DNA of 64,000 nucleotides from Bittarella massiliensis (ex Durand et al. 2017) (GCF_001486165.1 NZ_LN908976.1:164164-228163), one strand, 5' to 3'; positions 52,223-61,012 are shown, counted from the first letter of the stretch. The notes: generated by a model not told the origin, from the sequence alone. A program made the numbers and translations.

Positions 52223-52918
52223 TTACGCTTTGAACCGGTAGCCCACGCCCCAGACGGTGTTGATGTGCCGGGGGTGGGAGGGCTCCTCCTCGATCTTCAT
52301 CCGCAGCCGGCGGATGTTCACGTCGATGATCTTGTCGTCGCCGTAGTAGTTGTCGCCCCAGATCTTCTGCAAGATCTCCATCCGCCCCAACACCGCGTCG
52401 GGGTTTTTCAGGAACAGCTCCATGATCTGGTACTCCACCTGGGTCAGCTCCACCGGCTGCCCGCTCTTGAAGAGCATCCGGCTCTTGAGGTTGAGGGTGA
52501 AGGGCCCCACCTCCAGCTCCTCCTGGGGGCGGCTGTTTTGCAGCGAGACCCGCCGGTAGATGGCGTCCACCCGGGCCATCAGCTCGGAGACGCTGAAGGG
52601 CTTGGTGACGTAGTCGTCCGCCCCCAGCATCAGCCCGCTGATCTTGTCCATCTCCTGGGTCTTGGCGGTGAGCATGATGATCCCCACCGCGCTGTTTTTC
52701 TCGCGGATCTGGCGGCAGACGCTCAGCCCGTCGATGCCGGGGAGCATGATGTCCAGCATCACCATGTCGATGCCCTCTCCCCGCTCGGCAAAGACCTCCA
52801 GCGCTCGTTCGCCGGTGCCGGCCTCCAGCACCTCAAACCCCGATTTTTGCAGGTTCAGGCAGATGAGTTCGCGGATGTTCTCCTCGTCCTCCACCACCAA
52901 AATCGTCTTTTTTGCCAC
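52223..52918 (-). CDS. OmpR-family response regulator
   Basis: 231 residues from GTG 52918 behind AGGAGGGG. The receiver has phospho-acceptor Asp56 in MLDIMLPG, the acidic pair E10-D11, and Lys in VTKPFSV. The C-terminal winged helix reads VELTQVEYQIMELFLKNPDAVLGRMEIL and DVNIRRLRMKIEEEPSHPRHINTVWGVGYRF. Closest in form to PhoP/WalR regulators. Located between the lipoprotein gene and its kinase. Confidence 0.95.
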   Translation of the reverse strand: MAKKTILVVEDEENIRELICLNLQKSGFEVLEAGTGERALEVFAERGEGIDMVMLDIMLPGIDGLSVCRQIREKNSAVGIIMLTAKTQEMDKISGLMLGADDYVTKPFSVSELMARVDAIYRRVSLQNSRPQEELEVGPFTLNLKSRMLFKSGQPVELTQVEYQIMELFLKNPDAVLGRMEILQKIWGDNYYGDDKIIDVNIRRLRMKIEEEPSHPRHINTVWGVGYRFKA

Positions 52919-52940
52919 GCAAAGCCCCTCCTGTCTGTCG

Positions 52941-54266
52941 TTAGTTGAGAATGGAAAACCCGCTCTTGACCACGTTGAGGATCGACTCCCGGTTGCTGTC
53001 CTCCTGCGGCTTGCAGTAGTAGATGTAGTTGCCGCTGCTGCCGATCTTTTCAAAGCCGGAAGACTGGTAGCTCTGGGCGCTCTCGTCCCGGGGGAGGCGG
53101 AGGATGGAGAAGCGGACCGCATCCCCCCGCTTGCAGGTGATGACGGTGTTGTCCAGGTTGCTCTCAAAGGTGACCCCGGTCTGCCACTGGGCGGGCAGGG
53201 TCAGCCGGAATTTGTAGACCTCGTTTTCATAGGTGGTGCGGTCGTAGACAAACCGCTTCTCCCCCACCTCGTACCAGTCCACCTGGTAGCCGGAGGCCGG
53301 GCGCATCTGCACCAGGCTGGCCTTCTTGTCGGCGGTAAAGATGGGGACCTCGACCTTCTCGTCCCGGTCGATGTCCTGGCTGTAGAGCTCGGTCTTCTGG
53401 CGCTGGCTCTGGCTCACCACCGCCTCCCGCTGCACCAGGCTCAAAACGCCGTTTTGGTAGGCCAGCACCTCGGTGGCCAGCAGGTTTTCCTTGGTCAGCC
53501 CGTCGATGTAGAGCAGCTTGCCGCTCTCCCCGCTGCCCACCGCCAGCTTTCGCACGGCGACGATGCGGGGGTCCAGGGTCTGCTCGGTCACCTTCTCCAC
53601 CGCCGAGCGGCCCACGTCCTTGTAGACCGCGGCCTTGACCCCCTCCTCGGTGCGGGAGGCCGAGAGGAAGACCAGCTCGGAGAAGTAGTCGCCGTCCATG
53701 TCCTCGCAGATAAACTGCTCGTACTCCCGGCTCATGAACTCGACGATGTGCTCGCCGTCCTCCCCCTGCTGGTAGCCGTAGATGGCCAGGCTGTTGTTGC
53801 TCTCGCCAAAGACGTTCCACCCCACCAGGATGTTGTAATAGGAGAGGTGGCTGATGTGGTCGAAGCGGACAAAGCCGATCTGGTTGCCCCGCCCCTCCTG
53901 GTCAAAGACGATGTTCCACTCGCTCTCCCCGTCCTCGTGCGACTGCAGTTGCAGGACCGCCAGGTGGACGTTGACCTTGTCCTTCTCGGTGTAGAAGGCC
54001 AGCGCCTCCTCCACCCCGTCGGAGTTGATGTCGAAGAGAACGACGGGGGTGCGGTACGCCCCCTCCTTGGGGTAGCTGAGCTTGATCTCCCCCTTGGTGC
54101 CCCGGTTCAGCGCCTGGATGATGGCCTGCTGCTCCTTGGAAAAGAGGGGGGCCTTCATCAAGTCCTCCACCGAGGCGGAGAGGCCGAAGGTACAGCCGCT
54201 CAGGCAGAAAAGCGCCGCCAACAGCAGCGGCAGGACCCGCCTCGACAGGCGGTTTTTGTGGGCCAC
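52941..54266 (-). CDS. Lipoprotein upstream of the two-component system
   Basis: 441 residues. Lipoprotein signal with lipobox LSGC (LPLLLAALFCLSGC). The mature part is beta-rich and contains Asp-rich loops resembling EF-hand/FG-GAP calcium motifs (DINSDGVEE, DMDGDYFSE, DIDRDEKVE), suggesting a propeller-like extracellular domain. No family name is certain. Its place, first in an operon with a response regulator and kinase, suggests an accessory sensor or a wall-associated protein (inference). Confidence 0.8.
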   Translation of the reverse strand: MAHKNRLSRRVLPLLLAALFCLSGCTFGLSASVEDLMKAPLFSKEQQAIIQALNRGTKGEIKLSYPKEGAYRTPVVLFDINSDGVEEALAFYTEKDKVNVHLAVLQLQSHEDGESEWNIVFDQEGRGNQIGFVRFDHISHLSYYNILVGWNVFGESNNSLAIYGYQQGEDGEHIVEFMSREYEQFICEDMDGDYFSELVFLSASRTEEGVKAAVYKDVGRSAVEKVTEQTLDPRIVAVRKLAVGSGESGKLLYIDGLTKENLLATEVLAYQNGVLSLVQREAVVSQSQRQKTELYSQDIDRDEKVEVPIFTADKKASLVQMRPASGYQVDWYEVGEKRFVYDRTTYENEVYKFRLTLPAQWQTGVTFESNLDNTVITCKRGDAVRFSILRLPRDESAQSYQSSGFEKIGSSGNYIYYCKPQEDSNRESILNVVKSGFSILN

Positions 54267-54302
54267 AGGTCATCCCTCCTCCGGTTTCGTCCCTCTGTCG
54301 GT

Positions 54303-54308
54303 ATTGTA
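54303..54308 (-). promoter_or_regulatory. -10 of the lipoprotein/two-component operon
   Basis: TGCTACAAT on the minus strand (extended -10), 37 bases before the start codon. No clear -35. Confidence 0.5.
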
Positions 54309-54381
54309 GCACACCCGCCGCCCCGATTGGGTTACCGTTTGGTTACAATCCCCCTTCCGGCGGCAAGGGCGCTCATTCGCT

Positions 54382-54410
54382 TTGTATTTTAGCACAATTT
54401 TGACTATAAT
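54382..54410 (+). promoter_or_regulatory. Promoter of tldD
   Basis: TTGTAT (54382-54387), 17-base spacer, TATAAT (54405-54410). Confidence 0.78.
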
Positions 54411-54475
54411 AACAGACGATGGTACAAATCACCTGCCCGCCCCGCTGAGGCGGGCGCCAAAGGAGGTAATACGCC

Positions 54476-55882
54476 GTGTCCGATCGCCGTTTTCAACCGC
54501 CCTCCCCCGCCCTGGTGGAGGAGGTGCTGGCCGCCGCCTGTTCCCAGGGGGCGGATTTTGCCGAGCTCTTTTGGGAGGATACCCACACCCACTCGGTCAA
54601 CCTCATCGACCAAAAAATCGAAAACGCCCTGCGAAACCACATCCGCGGGGCGGGCATCCGGGTGGTCAAGGGGCTGCGCTCCACCTATGTCTCCACCGCC
54701 GACGTGGGCAGAGAGGGGCTTTTGAAGGCCGCCCGGGAGGCCGCTGCCGCCTGCTGCGACGGCCCCGCCCTGGTGCGGCCCCAGCCCTTTGTCCCCCTGT
54801 CATTTGACGACTTGCACCCCTGCCGCCTCTCCCCCACCGAGGTCCAGACCGCCGAGAAGGCGGCCCTCCTCCACCTGGCCGACCGGGCCGCCCGCAGCTG
54901 CGGGGAGGAGATCGCCCAGGTCAGCGCCACCCTGGCCGACCGGGTGCAGCGGGTGCTGATCGCCAACACCGAGGGCCTCTGGGCCGAGGACCGGCGCGCC
55001 CGCACCCGGATGGGGATCAGCGCCGTCGCCTCCGACGGGGCGCAGAACCAGACCGGCTTCGAGGGGCCCGGCCGCAGCGCCGGGTACGAGATCTTTGCCG
55101 GGGAGGTGGATGTGGAGGCCGCCGCCAGGGAGGCCGCCCGCACCGCCCTGACCATGCTCCACGCCCCCGAGTGCCCCGGCGGGCGGATGCCGGTGGCCAT
55201 TGAAAACGGCTTTGGCGGGGTGCTCTTTCACGAGGCCTGCGGCCACTCCCTCGAGTCGGAGGCGGTGGGCCGGGGCAACTCGGAGTTCGCCGGGCGGCTG
55301 GGCGAAAAGATCGCCGGGGAGAAGGTCACCGCCATCGACGACGGCACCCTCCCCGGGGCCTGGGGCTCCACCAACATCGACGACGAGGGCCACCCCACCC
55401 AGCGCACCGTCCTCATCGAAAACGGCATCCTCAAAAGCTATATGGTCGACTGGCTGGGGGGGCGGCGGATGGGACTTCCCTCCACCGGCAGCGGCCGGCG
55501 GGAATCCTACCGCTACGCTCCGGTCTCGCGGATGCGCAACACCTTCATCGCCCCCGGGCCCGACGAGAACGAGGCCATCATCCGCTCCATGGACAAAGGG
55601 CTTTACTGCAAGAAGATGGGGGGCGGCTCGGTCAACCCGGTGACCGGGGAGTTCAACTTCGCCGTCAGCGAGGGCTACCTGGTGGAGCACGGGGAAATCA
55701 CCACCCCGGTGCGGGGGGCCAGCCTCATCGGCACCGGCTCCCAGGTGCTGCTGGACATCGACATGGTGGGCAAGGATCTGGCCCACGGACAGGGGATGTG
55801 CGGGGCCGCCAGCGGCTCGGTGCCCACCAACGTGGGGCAGCCGCTCATCCGCGTCAGAGAGATCACAGTGGGGGGGAAATAA
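54476..55882 (+). CDS. tldD: Metalloprotease TldD
   Basis: 468 residues from GTG 54476 behind AAAGGAGGT. Contains the zinc-binding HEACGHSLE (HExxxH), the mark of TldD as opposed to TldE. Also GVLFHEACGH, NIDDEGHPTQRTVLIENGIL and TGSGRRESYRYAPVSRMRNTFI. With TldE it forms a heterodimeric protease that degrades unfolded peptides and matures some RiPPs. tldE starts one base after its stop. No RiPP precursor is visible nearby. Confidence 0.95.
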   Translation: MSDRRFQPPSPALVEEVLAAACSQGADFAELFWEDTHTHSVNLIDQKIENALRNHIRGAGIRVVKGLRSTYVSTADVGREGLLKAAREAAAACCDGPALVRPQPFVPLSFDDLHPCRLSPTEVQTAEKAALLHLADRAARSCGEEIAQVSATLADRVQRVLIANTEGLWAEDRRARTRMGISAVASDGAQNQTGFEGPGRSAGYEIFAGEVDVEAAAREAARTALTMLHAPECPGGRMPVAIENGFGGVLFHEACGHSLESEAVGRGNSEFAGRLGEKIAGEKVTAIDDGTLPGAWGSTNIDDEGHPTQRTVLIENGILKSYMVDWLGGRRMGLPSTGSGRRESYRYAPVSRMRNTFIAPGPDENEAIIRSMDKGLYCKKMGGGSVNPVTGEFNFAVSEGYLVEHGEITTPVRGASLIGTGSQVLLDIDMVGKDLAHGQGMCGAASGSVPTNVGQPLIRVREITVGGK

Positions 55883-55883
55883 C

Positions 55884-56283
55884 ATGACCTTCGATGCATT
55901 TAAAGAAGAGGTGGCCCGCCGGGCCGGAGAGGCGGGGGCGGAGGCGTTCGAGCTTTACAGCGTCCGCAACAAGACCATGGAGGTGGCCGCCCACGAGGGC
56001 GAGGTGGACACCTTTTCCAGCGACCAGGACTTCGCCGTCAACCTGCGGCTGCTCGCCGGCGGGAGGATGGGGTACGCCACCACCCAGGTCCTCTCCCCCG
56101 AGGAGGCGAGCTGGCTGGTGGAGAGCGCCCTGGACAGCGCCCGCGCCACCCAGAACGCAGACATCGATGAGATCTGCGCCCCGGCCGAGGGCTTTGCCGC
56201 CCAGACCGACGGCCTCTCGGAGCCCGAGGCCCTTTACAGCCAGCTGCAGCGCCAGGTGCTGACGGCCGAGCGGGCCTGCCTCG
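55884..56283 (+). CDS. tldE: TldE, N-terminal part (interrupted)
   Basis: About 133 native codons (MTFDAFKEEVARRAGEAGAEAFELYSVRNKTMEVAAHEGE...) ending ...VLTAERACLE. The reading frame then passes into a truncated Tn5 mosaic end and stops. TldE is the non-catalytic partner of TldD. The native gene clearly continues at 56537. Between the two parts roughly 30 residues of the family are missing, so the insert replaced a little sequence. Best read as an intact gene broken by a library chimera. Confidence 0.9.
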
Positions 56284-56536
56284 AGATGTATAAGAGACAG
56301 GATTCTAGGATACCGGCCCTCTGTGAAAGCTGGATGATGAAAAAATGAAGCAAAAAGGCGGATTTTGTAAAGAAGTCATGTCGTGAACCAAGAGCCCCCC
56401 AAGGGGGACCAACGCAAAAAGAGGGACGCCCGTCCTTTCGCCCCCTCTTTGACCTCTGGTATACTAGCGTCCACCAAGGGCCCCGGACGCCCTCGGCGCT
56501 GTCTCTTATACACATCTAGATGTGTATAAGAGACAG
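56284..56536. other. Chimeric insert with Tn5 mosaic ends (artefact)
   Basis: It starts with AGATGTATAAGAGACAG (a mosaic end lacking two bases, 56284-56300). Next come 72 bases that are an exact inverted copy of 57549-57620 (56301-56372), a short unknown piece, then a copy of the 63751-63855 promoter region with differences (56395-56498). It ends with a perfect head-to-head pair of 19-base mosaic ends (56499-56517 and AGATGTGTATAAGAGACAG at 56518-56536). This is sequencing-adapter sequence. Confidence 0.95.
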
Positions 56537-57419
56537 CAACAGCCGGGGGCTGGACCTGTCCGACGAGACCTGCTACGCCGTGGGGGTCATCGGCCCCACC
56601 GCCAAAGAGGGGGGCCGCTCCTACAACGAGTACGAGGTGACTTCCGCCCCCGACCCCTCCGCCCTCGACCTGCCGAGCGCCGCCCAGAAGGCGGTGGAGG
56701 CCACCCTCTCCTTCATCGGCAGCGAGCCCGCCGACACCGGCCGCTACGCCGTGGCCCTGGCACCCGAGGTGGCCTGCGACCTGCTGGGCACCTTCTCCGG
56801 CGTCTTTTCCGGGCTGTCGGCGGTGAAGGGGCTCTCCCTTTTAAAGGGGCGGGAGGGGGAGGCGGTGGCCGCCCCGGTCCTCACCCTGCGGGACGACCCC
56901 TTCTGCATGGAGGCCATCCTCCACCGGCGCTTTGACGACCAGGGGGTGCCCACCTTCGGCAAGGACCTCATTGAAAAAGGGGTGCTCAAGACCCTGCTGC
57001 ACAACCGCAAGACCGCCGCCCTGCTGGGGGCGGAGACCACCGCCAACGCCTACAAGGCAGGCGCCTCCGCCCCCCTGGGGGTGACCCCCACCAACCTCTA
57101 CTTCACCCCCTCGGACCGCAGCCGCGCACAGCTGTTGGCGGAGATGGGGGAGGGTGTCTTCATCACCAACGTCAAGGGGCTGCACGCCGGGGCCAACCCC
57201 ACCACCGGCGACTTCTCGCTGGAGGCCAAGGGCTACCTGGTGACCGGCGGACAGCTGGGGCGGCCGGTCTCGGGCATCACCGTGGCGGGCAACTTCTACC
57301 AGCTCTTGAAGGACGTGCGGGGGCTGGCCGACGACTTGGCCTTCGACGCGCCGGGCGGCGCCGGGCAGATCGGCTCCCCCACCGTCTGGGTGGACGGCCT
57401 CTCGGTCTCCGGCCGCTGA
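56537..57419 (+). CDS. tldE: TldE, C-terminal part (interrupted)
   Basis: About 293 codons beginning NSRGLDLSDETCYAVGV and ending VDGLSVSGR, the remainder of TldE/PmbA. It includes LHNRKTAALLGAETTANAYK and GLHAGANPTTGDFSLEAKGYLV. The apparent start codon and MCIRDS residues just upstream are a translation of the mosaic end, not native protein. No ribosome binding site precedes it. A terminator follows at 57437. Confidence 0.92.
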
Positions 57420-57436
57420 CAGACGCTGGCGGCAAA

Positions 57437-57480
57437 GGGGAAAAGCGGGCTCCGGGCTTCAGCTCGGGGCCCGCTTTTTT
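57437..57480 (+). terminator. Terminator after tldE
   Basis: AAAAGCGGGC stem with GCCCGCTTTTTT. Confidence 0.85.
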
Positions 57481-57657
57481 GCCCCTTGGGGCCGCCCTTT
57501 ACACCCTGTTCATCCCCCCGCCCCATTTCGCGGGTCCGGAAACAGATCCTTTACAAAATCCGCCTTTTTGCTTCATTTTTTCATCATCCAGCTTTCACAG
57601 AGGGCCGGTATCCTAGAATCACCGAAAGCGAACAAGACAAAAGGAGGCCCACCCGCC

Positions 57658-58677
57658 ATGAACGACCAATTTTGGAATCAACAGCACCCCACCTCCCCTC
57701 CCCCCGATCCGTCCCAGCCAGCGGCCCCCTATTCGCCCTACGCCCCCTATTCCGCAGGTCCCGCCCCCTACGCCCCGCCCCCCAAGAAGGCGCGGAAAAA
57801 GATGGGGGCCAAGGCCAAGACCGCCGCCCTGGTGACGGCCTGCTGTATGGGGGCCGGCCTCTTCGGCTTTGGCGGCACCGTGGCGGGCAACCTGCTCACC
57901 CGGCAGCTTTCGGGCAGCTCCCCGGTCCTCTACCAGGGCGTTCCCACCCAGAACACCAGCACCGGCGAGAACAGCGGCACCGTCTCCTCGGTGGCCGCCA
58001 AGGCCGCCCCCTCGGTGGTGGCCATCACCACCGAGACGATGCAGGGCTACTACGGCCGGGTGCAGCAGTCGGTGGCCACCGGCGCCGGCAGCGGCGTCAT
58101 CCTCACCGCTGACGGCTACATCGCCACCAACAACCACGTCATCAGCGGCGCCTCCAAGATCACCGTCACCCTCTCCGACGGCACCCAGTACCCCGCCACC
58201 CTGGTGGGGACCGACTCGCAAAACGACCTGGCGGTCATCAAAATCGAGGCCAGCGGCCTGCAGGCCGCCGTGCTCGGCAGCTCCTCCTCCCTGGAGGTGG
58301 GCGACCTGGCGGTGGCCATCGGCAACCCGCTGGGCGCGTTGGGCGGCACCGTCACCGACGGCATCATCAGCGCCCTGGACCGCAACATCACCGTCGACGG
58401 CGAGACCATGACCCTGCTGCAGACCTCGGCGGCCGTCAACCCCGGCAACTCGGGGGGCGGGCTGTTTGACAAAAACGGCGAACTCGTCGGCATCGTCAAC
58501 GCCAAATCCTCGGGCACCGGCATCGAGGGGCTGGGATTTGCCATCCCCATCGACACCGCCAAGCCGATCCTCGAAAAGCTGATGGCCGGCGGCGGGGACG
58601 ATCTGAGCGGCCAGGGGAGCTACGGCGGGTCTGACGCCACACAGACCTTCCCCCAGGGCAGACAACAGCTCTACTAG
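57658..58677 (+). CDS. HtrA/DegP-like serine protease without PDZ domain
   Basis: 339 residues from ATG 57658 behind AAGGAGG. A Pro/Tyr-rich cytoplasmic tail (residues 1-50) and one membrane helix (about 55-80) precede the extracytoplasmic protease domain. The triad is His160 (TNNHVI), Asp190 (NDLAVIK) and Ser265 (NPGNSGG). Family members usually add one PDZ domain; here the protein ends about 50 residues after the protease fold with a Gly/Ser/Gln-rich tail. Envelope quality control is the likely role. The Pro/Tyr-rich tail is common in Clostridia homologues. Confidence 0.92.
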   Translation: MNDQFWNQQHPTSPPPDPSQPAAPYSPYAPYSAGPAPYAPPPKKARKKMGAKAKTAALVTACCMGAGLFGFGGTVAGNLLTRQLSGSSPVLYQGVPTQNTSTGENSGTVSSVAAKAAPSVVAITTETMQGYYGRVQQSVATGAGSGVILTADGYIATNNHVISGASKITVTLSDGTQYPATLVGTDSQNDLAVIKIEASGLQAAVLGSSSSLEVGDLAVAIGNPLGALGGTVTDGIISALDRNITVDGETMTLLQTSAAVNPGNSGGGLFDKNGELVGIVNAKSSGTGIEGLGFAIPIDTAKPILEKLMAGGGDDLSGQGSYGGSDATQTFPQGRQQLY

Positions 58678-58737
58678 AAAACAGCCCGTTTCAAATGCTT
58701 TCCCACTTTTTTCATTTTCTCTTCTCCTCTTTTCAAG

Positions 58738-58787
58738 GGGGGCGGGGGCGAACTCCCAGAAGGTTCGCCCCCGCCCCTTTTTTGTGG
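58738..58787 (+). terminator. Terminator after htrA-like gene
   Basis: GGGGCGGGGGCGAAC-n9-GTTCGCCCCCGCCCC followed by six T. Confidence 0.92.
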
Positions 58788-58844
58788 GAGGATGGGCGCT
58801 GCCCTTCCAGCCGCGCTCTCTCCGTGGTGGCGAGGGCCACTTTC

Positions 58845-58965
58845 TCATCTGCTGGGAGGTGGGACAGCTATTGGTGAGATAGGCGGCCACGGGACCCTCT
58901 CCCCCATCTATTGGAATATGGGGCAGTTATCGGGTGGGATGGGTGGCTGAGGAACCTTTTCCTAT
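58845..58965. repeat. Degenerate 60-bp tandem repeat
   Basis: Two diverged copies, the first near 58846 (CATCTGCTGGGAGGTGGGAC) and the second near 58905 (CATCTATTGGAATATGGGGC). Both continue with CAGYTATYGGTG-like and GGCGGCCAC/GGTGGCTGA segments. No coding potential. The rest of 58788-59084 holds only the terminator at 59018. Confidence 0.55.
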
Positions 58966-59017
58966 CCTCTGTCCGGGGGGACCTCCCCCGGACACGGCGG
59001 CGTCCCCAAACGCCAAA

Positions 59018-59063
59018 GAGAGAGGGCGGCCTCCCTCATTTGGGAAGTTCCGCCCCCTCTCTT
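59018..59063 (-). terminator. Hairpin after the XRE membrane regulator
   Basis: AGAGAGGGCGG/CCGCCCCCTCTCT stem with a long loop. T-rich on both sides but short. Confidence 0.55.
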
Positions 59064-59084
59064 TTCCATTCCGACCGCTCCTCC

Positions 59085-59397
59085 TCAAGCGCCCCGGTTA
59101 CAGGCGGCTGCCCTCGCCTGCCGCCTGCGCCAGAGGAATGCACCCAGCAGGGCCGCCCCTGCCAACAGGGAGAGGGTGCAGAGGCCCAGCACTGCCTGCA
59201 GCCGGTTCCCCTCGATGAACGGCCAAAAGGCATAGACCTGCTGGGTGGTGTACCAGATGCGGCCCAGGCTGTCCATCGAGGCGGCGGGCACGCCGCTCTC
59301 GATCATGGTGGAGAGCACCCAGAGCACCAGGTCCCCCAGCCCGCCCAGGGCCGTCAGGCAGACGCCGGCGATCAGCAGGGCCCGGTTGGGGCGGGCT
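59085..59397 (-). CDS. XRE membrane regulator, C-terminal part (interrupted)
   Basis: About 103 codons reading PNRALLIAGVCLTALGGLGDLVLWVLS, then TMIESGVPAASMDSLGRIWYTTQQVYAFWPFIEG, NRLQAVLGLCTLSLLAGAALLGAFLWRRRQ. Two membrane helices with a short outer loop, the usual C-terminus of Clostridia HTH-membrane regulators. No start codon of its own. It is the continuation of the gene at 59526-59763, cut by a chimeric insert, in a different frame because of it. Confidence 0.8.
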
Positions 59398-59525
59398 GCT
59401 CTACGACTTCGACGGCCGCAGCGGCAACCCCCAAAACTGTACCCTCATCACCGAAATCGACCCCGCCCGCTTCAAAGAGATGGTCTGATGTCTCTTATGC
59501 CCATCTCGATGTGTATAAGAGGCAG
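59398..59525. other. Second chimeric insert with a mosaic-end pair (artefact)
   Basis: Bases 59488-59525 are a head-to-head pair of Tn5 mosaic ends with five mismatches (ATGTCTCTTATGCCCATCT then GATGTGTATAAGAGGCAG). The adjoining 59398-59488 encode, on the plus strand, LYDFDGRSGNPQNCTLITEI and DPARFKEMV plus a stop. This is the tail of a protein that is not otherwise in the window. It interrupts the XRE gene. Confidence 0.88.
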
Positions 59526-59763
59526 CCTGTTCGCCCGCCGGGGGCGGGGCGGCCGGGGGGAGGTCCCTCTCCGCCAGCAGCAGGTCGTCGGTGCTCACCC
59601 CGAACTGACGGCTGATCTCCACCACATTCTCGGTCCCGGGGACCGCCTCTCCCAGCTCCCACTTGGAGACCGCCTGCCGGGAGACCCCCAGCGAGGCGGC
59701 CAACTGCTCCTGCGAGAGCCCTTCCCTGCAGCGCAGCCGCTGCAACTTTTCCCCAAAGGTCAT
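59526..59763 (-). CDS. XRE membrane regulator, N-terminal part (interrupted)
   Basis: About 79 codons. A Cro/C1 helix-turn-helix (MTFGEKLQRLRCREGLSQEQLAASLGVSRQAVSKWELGEAVPGTENVVEISRQFGVSTDDLLL) is followed by a Pro-rich linker (LPPAAPPPAGEQA). Downstream residues in the frame (SYTHRDGHK) are translated mosaic-end sequence. Joined with 59085-59397 it gives a normal-size HTH regulator with two C-terminal membrane helices. Likely autoregulated; target unknown. Confidence 0.85.
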
Positions 59764-59938
59764 CTCTTGCCACTCCCCTTCCTCTCTCGCTGTCCATTAT
59801 AGTCGGTGAAGCCGCCATCCGTCCAGCAAACCGGGGTGGCAGATGGGCAAACCCCGGTTGCAGCGCCGCCACCGGGCCCGATCGAGCGCAAAAAAAGGGC
59901 GGCCTGCGCCGCCCCTGTTGGAGTTTTCGTTCCCGGGT

Positions 59939-61012
59939 TCAACCCCCCGCCTTCACCTCGGCCCGCTGCTGCTGGCGGTGTTTCAAAAACTGGATGTGGA
60001 CCGCCATGCTGACCCCACCGCTGATGAGGAGGAAGGCGTAAAAGCTGATCCCCCGGCTCATGAGCATGGCCGGCAGCACCAGTTCGGCCCCGAAGAAGAG
60101 GCGAAAGAGGGTGACAAAGCCCCCCTCCTGGGCCCCCACCGCCCCCGGCAGGGGAAGGGAGGAGACCGCCACCGTCAGCAGGGCCTGCACCGCCAGGATC
60201 TGCAGGGCCGAATAGCCCGAGAGCCCCAGCGCCTTGTAGACGCAGACCGGCACCAGGTAGAGGGCGGTGAGCTGGGCCACCGTGTAGAGGAGGACCCGCA
60301 GCAGCACGGTGGGGTGGCGGCGGATGTGGGCCGCCCCCTCGCGGTACTGCTCCAACTGGCTGTCCAGCCGGGCGGCGGTCTCCTCAAAGTGCTTGCACAG
60401 CCGCAGGCGGCAGAGGAGGCGCAGCACAAAGTAGCAAAAGCGCCGCACCAGCTTGTGGGAGAACATGGCGCAGGTGATGCCGACGATGCACAGCCCGTTG
60501 ACGGCGATGCCGTAGACCAGCAGGATGCCGATCCCCTTGACGTTCTGGCTCACAAAGTCGCGCTGCAGGAGGAACATCGCCCCGCCGTAGCCCAGCATCA
60601 CCGCCTGGTAGCAGACGGTGATGAGCAGAAAGTTCAGGGAGGCCAAGGAGAGGGGCACCTTGTCGCGCTGCATGTAGTAGACCTGGGCGGGCTGCCCCCC
60701 GGTGGCCGAGGGGGTGATGGAGGAGAAGTAAAACCCCACAAAGGCCGACTGCAGGCAGTGGCCAAAGGAGAGCTTTTTCCCCAGGGAGCCCAGCACCAGG
60801 TGGGTGTTGCAGGCCTCGCAGCTGACAAAGGCGAACATGCACAAAAGCCCCAGCAGCAGGTAGAGGGGGTTTGCCCGGCGGATCACCGCCCAGAGGGCGG
60901 GCAGGTCGCTGCCCCAGAGCAGCACCACAAAGGTCAGGGCGATCAGGGCGCCGAAGAGGGTCAGGTTGAGGGCGAACTTCTTCTTGTCGCCCAGGGGGGA
61001 TCTCTGGTTCAT
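59939..61012 (-). CDS. Flippase-like membrane protein (UPF0104/MprF-N type)
   Basis: 357 residues from ATG 61012, overlapping the deacetylase stop as ATGA. Eight or more membrane helices of the lysylphosphatidylglycerol synthase transmembrane family (AglD2/YbhN). Typical are SFGHCLQSAFVGFYFSSITPSATGGQPAQVYYMQRD (conserved T-P-x-x-x-G-G-x-P motif) and SSLPLPGAVGAQEGGF. There is no C-terminal synthase domain, so it cannot make lysyl-PG itself. The operon with a glycolipid synthase and a deacetylase suggests lipid flipping or envelope modification (inference). Confidence 0.9.
   Translation of the reverse strand: MNQRSPLGDKKKFALNLTLFGALIALTFVVLLWGSDLPALWAVIRRANPLYLLLGLLCMFAFVSCEACNTHLVLGSLGKKLSFGHCLQSAFVGFYFSSITPSATGGQPAQVYYMQRDKVPLSLASLNFLLITVCYQAVMLGYGGAMFLLQRDFVSQNVKGIGILLVYGIAVNGLCIVGITCAMFSHKLVRRFCYFVLRLLCRLRLCKHFEETAARLDSQLEQYREGAAHIRRHPTVLLRVLLYTVAQLTALYLVPVCVYKALGLSGYSALQILAVQALLTVAVSSLPLPGAVGAQEGGFVTLFRLFFGAELVLPAMLMSRGISFYAFLLISGGVSMAVHIQFLKHRQQQRAEVKAGG

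Noticed and set aside
56499..56536. Perfect 38-bp palindrome that could be taken for IS ends
   Set aside because: It is exactly two Tn5 mosaic ends head to head, i.e. library adapter; no transposase or target duplication is present.
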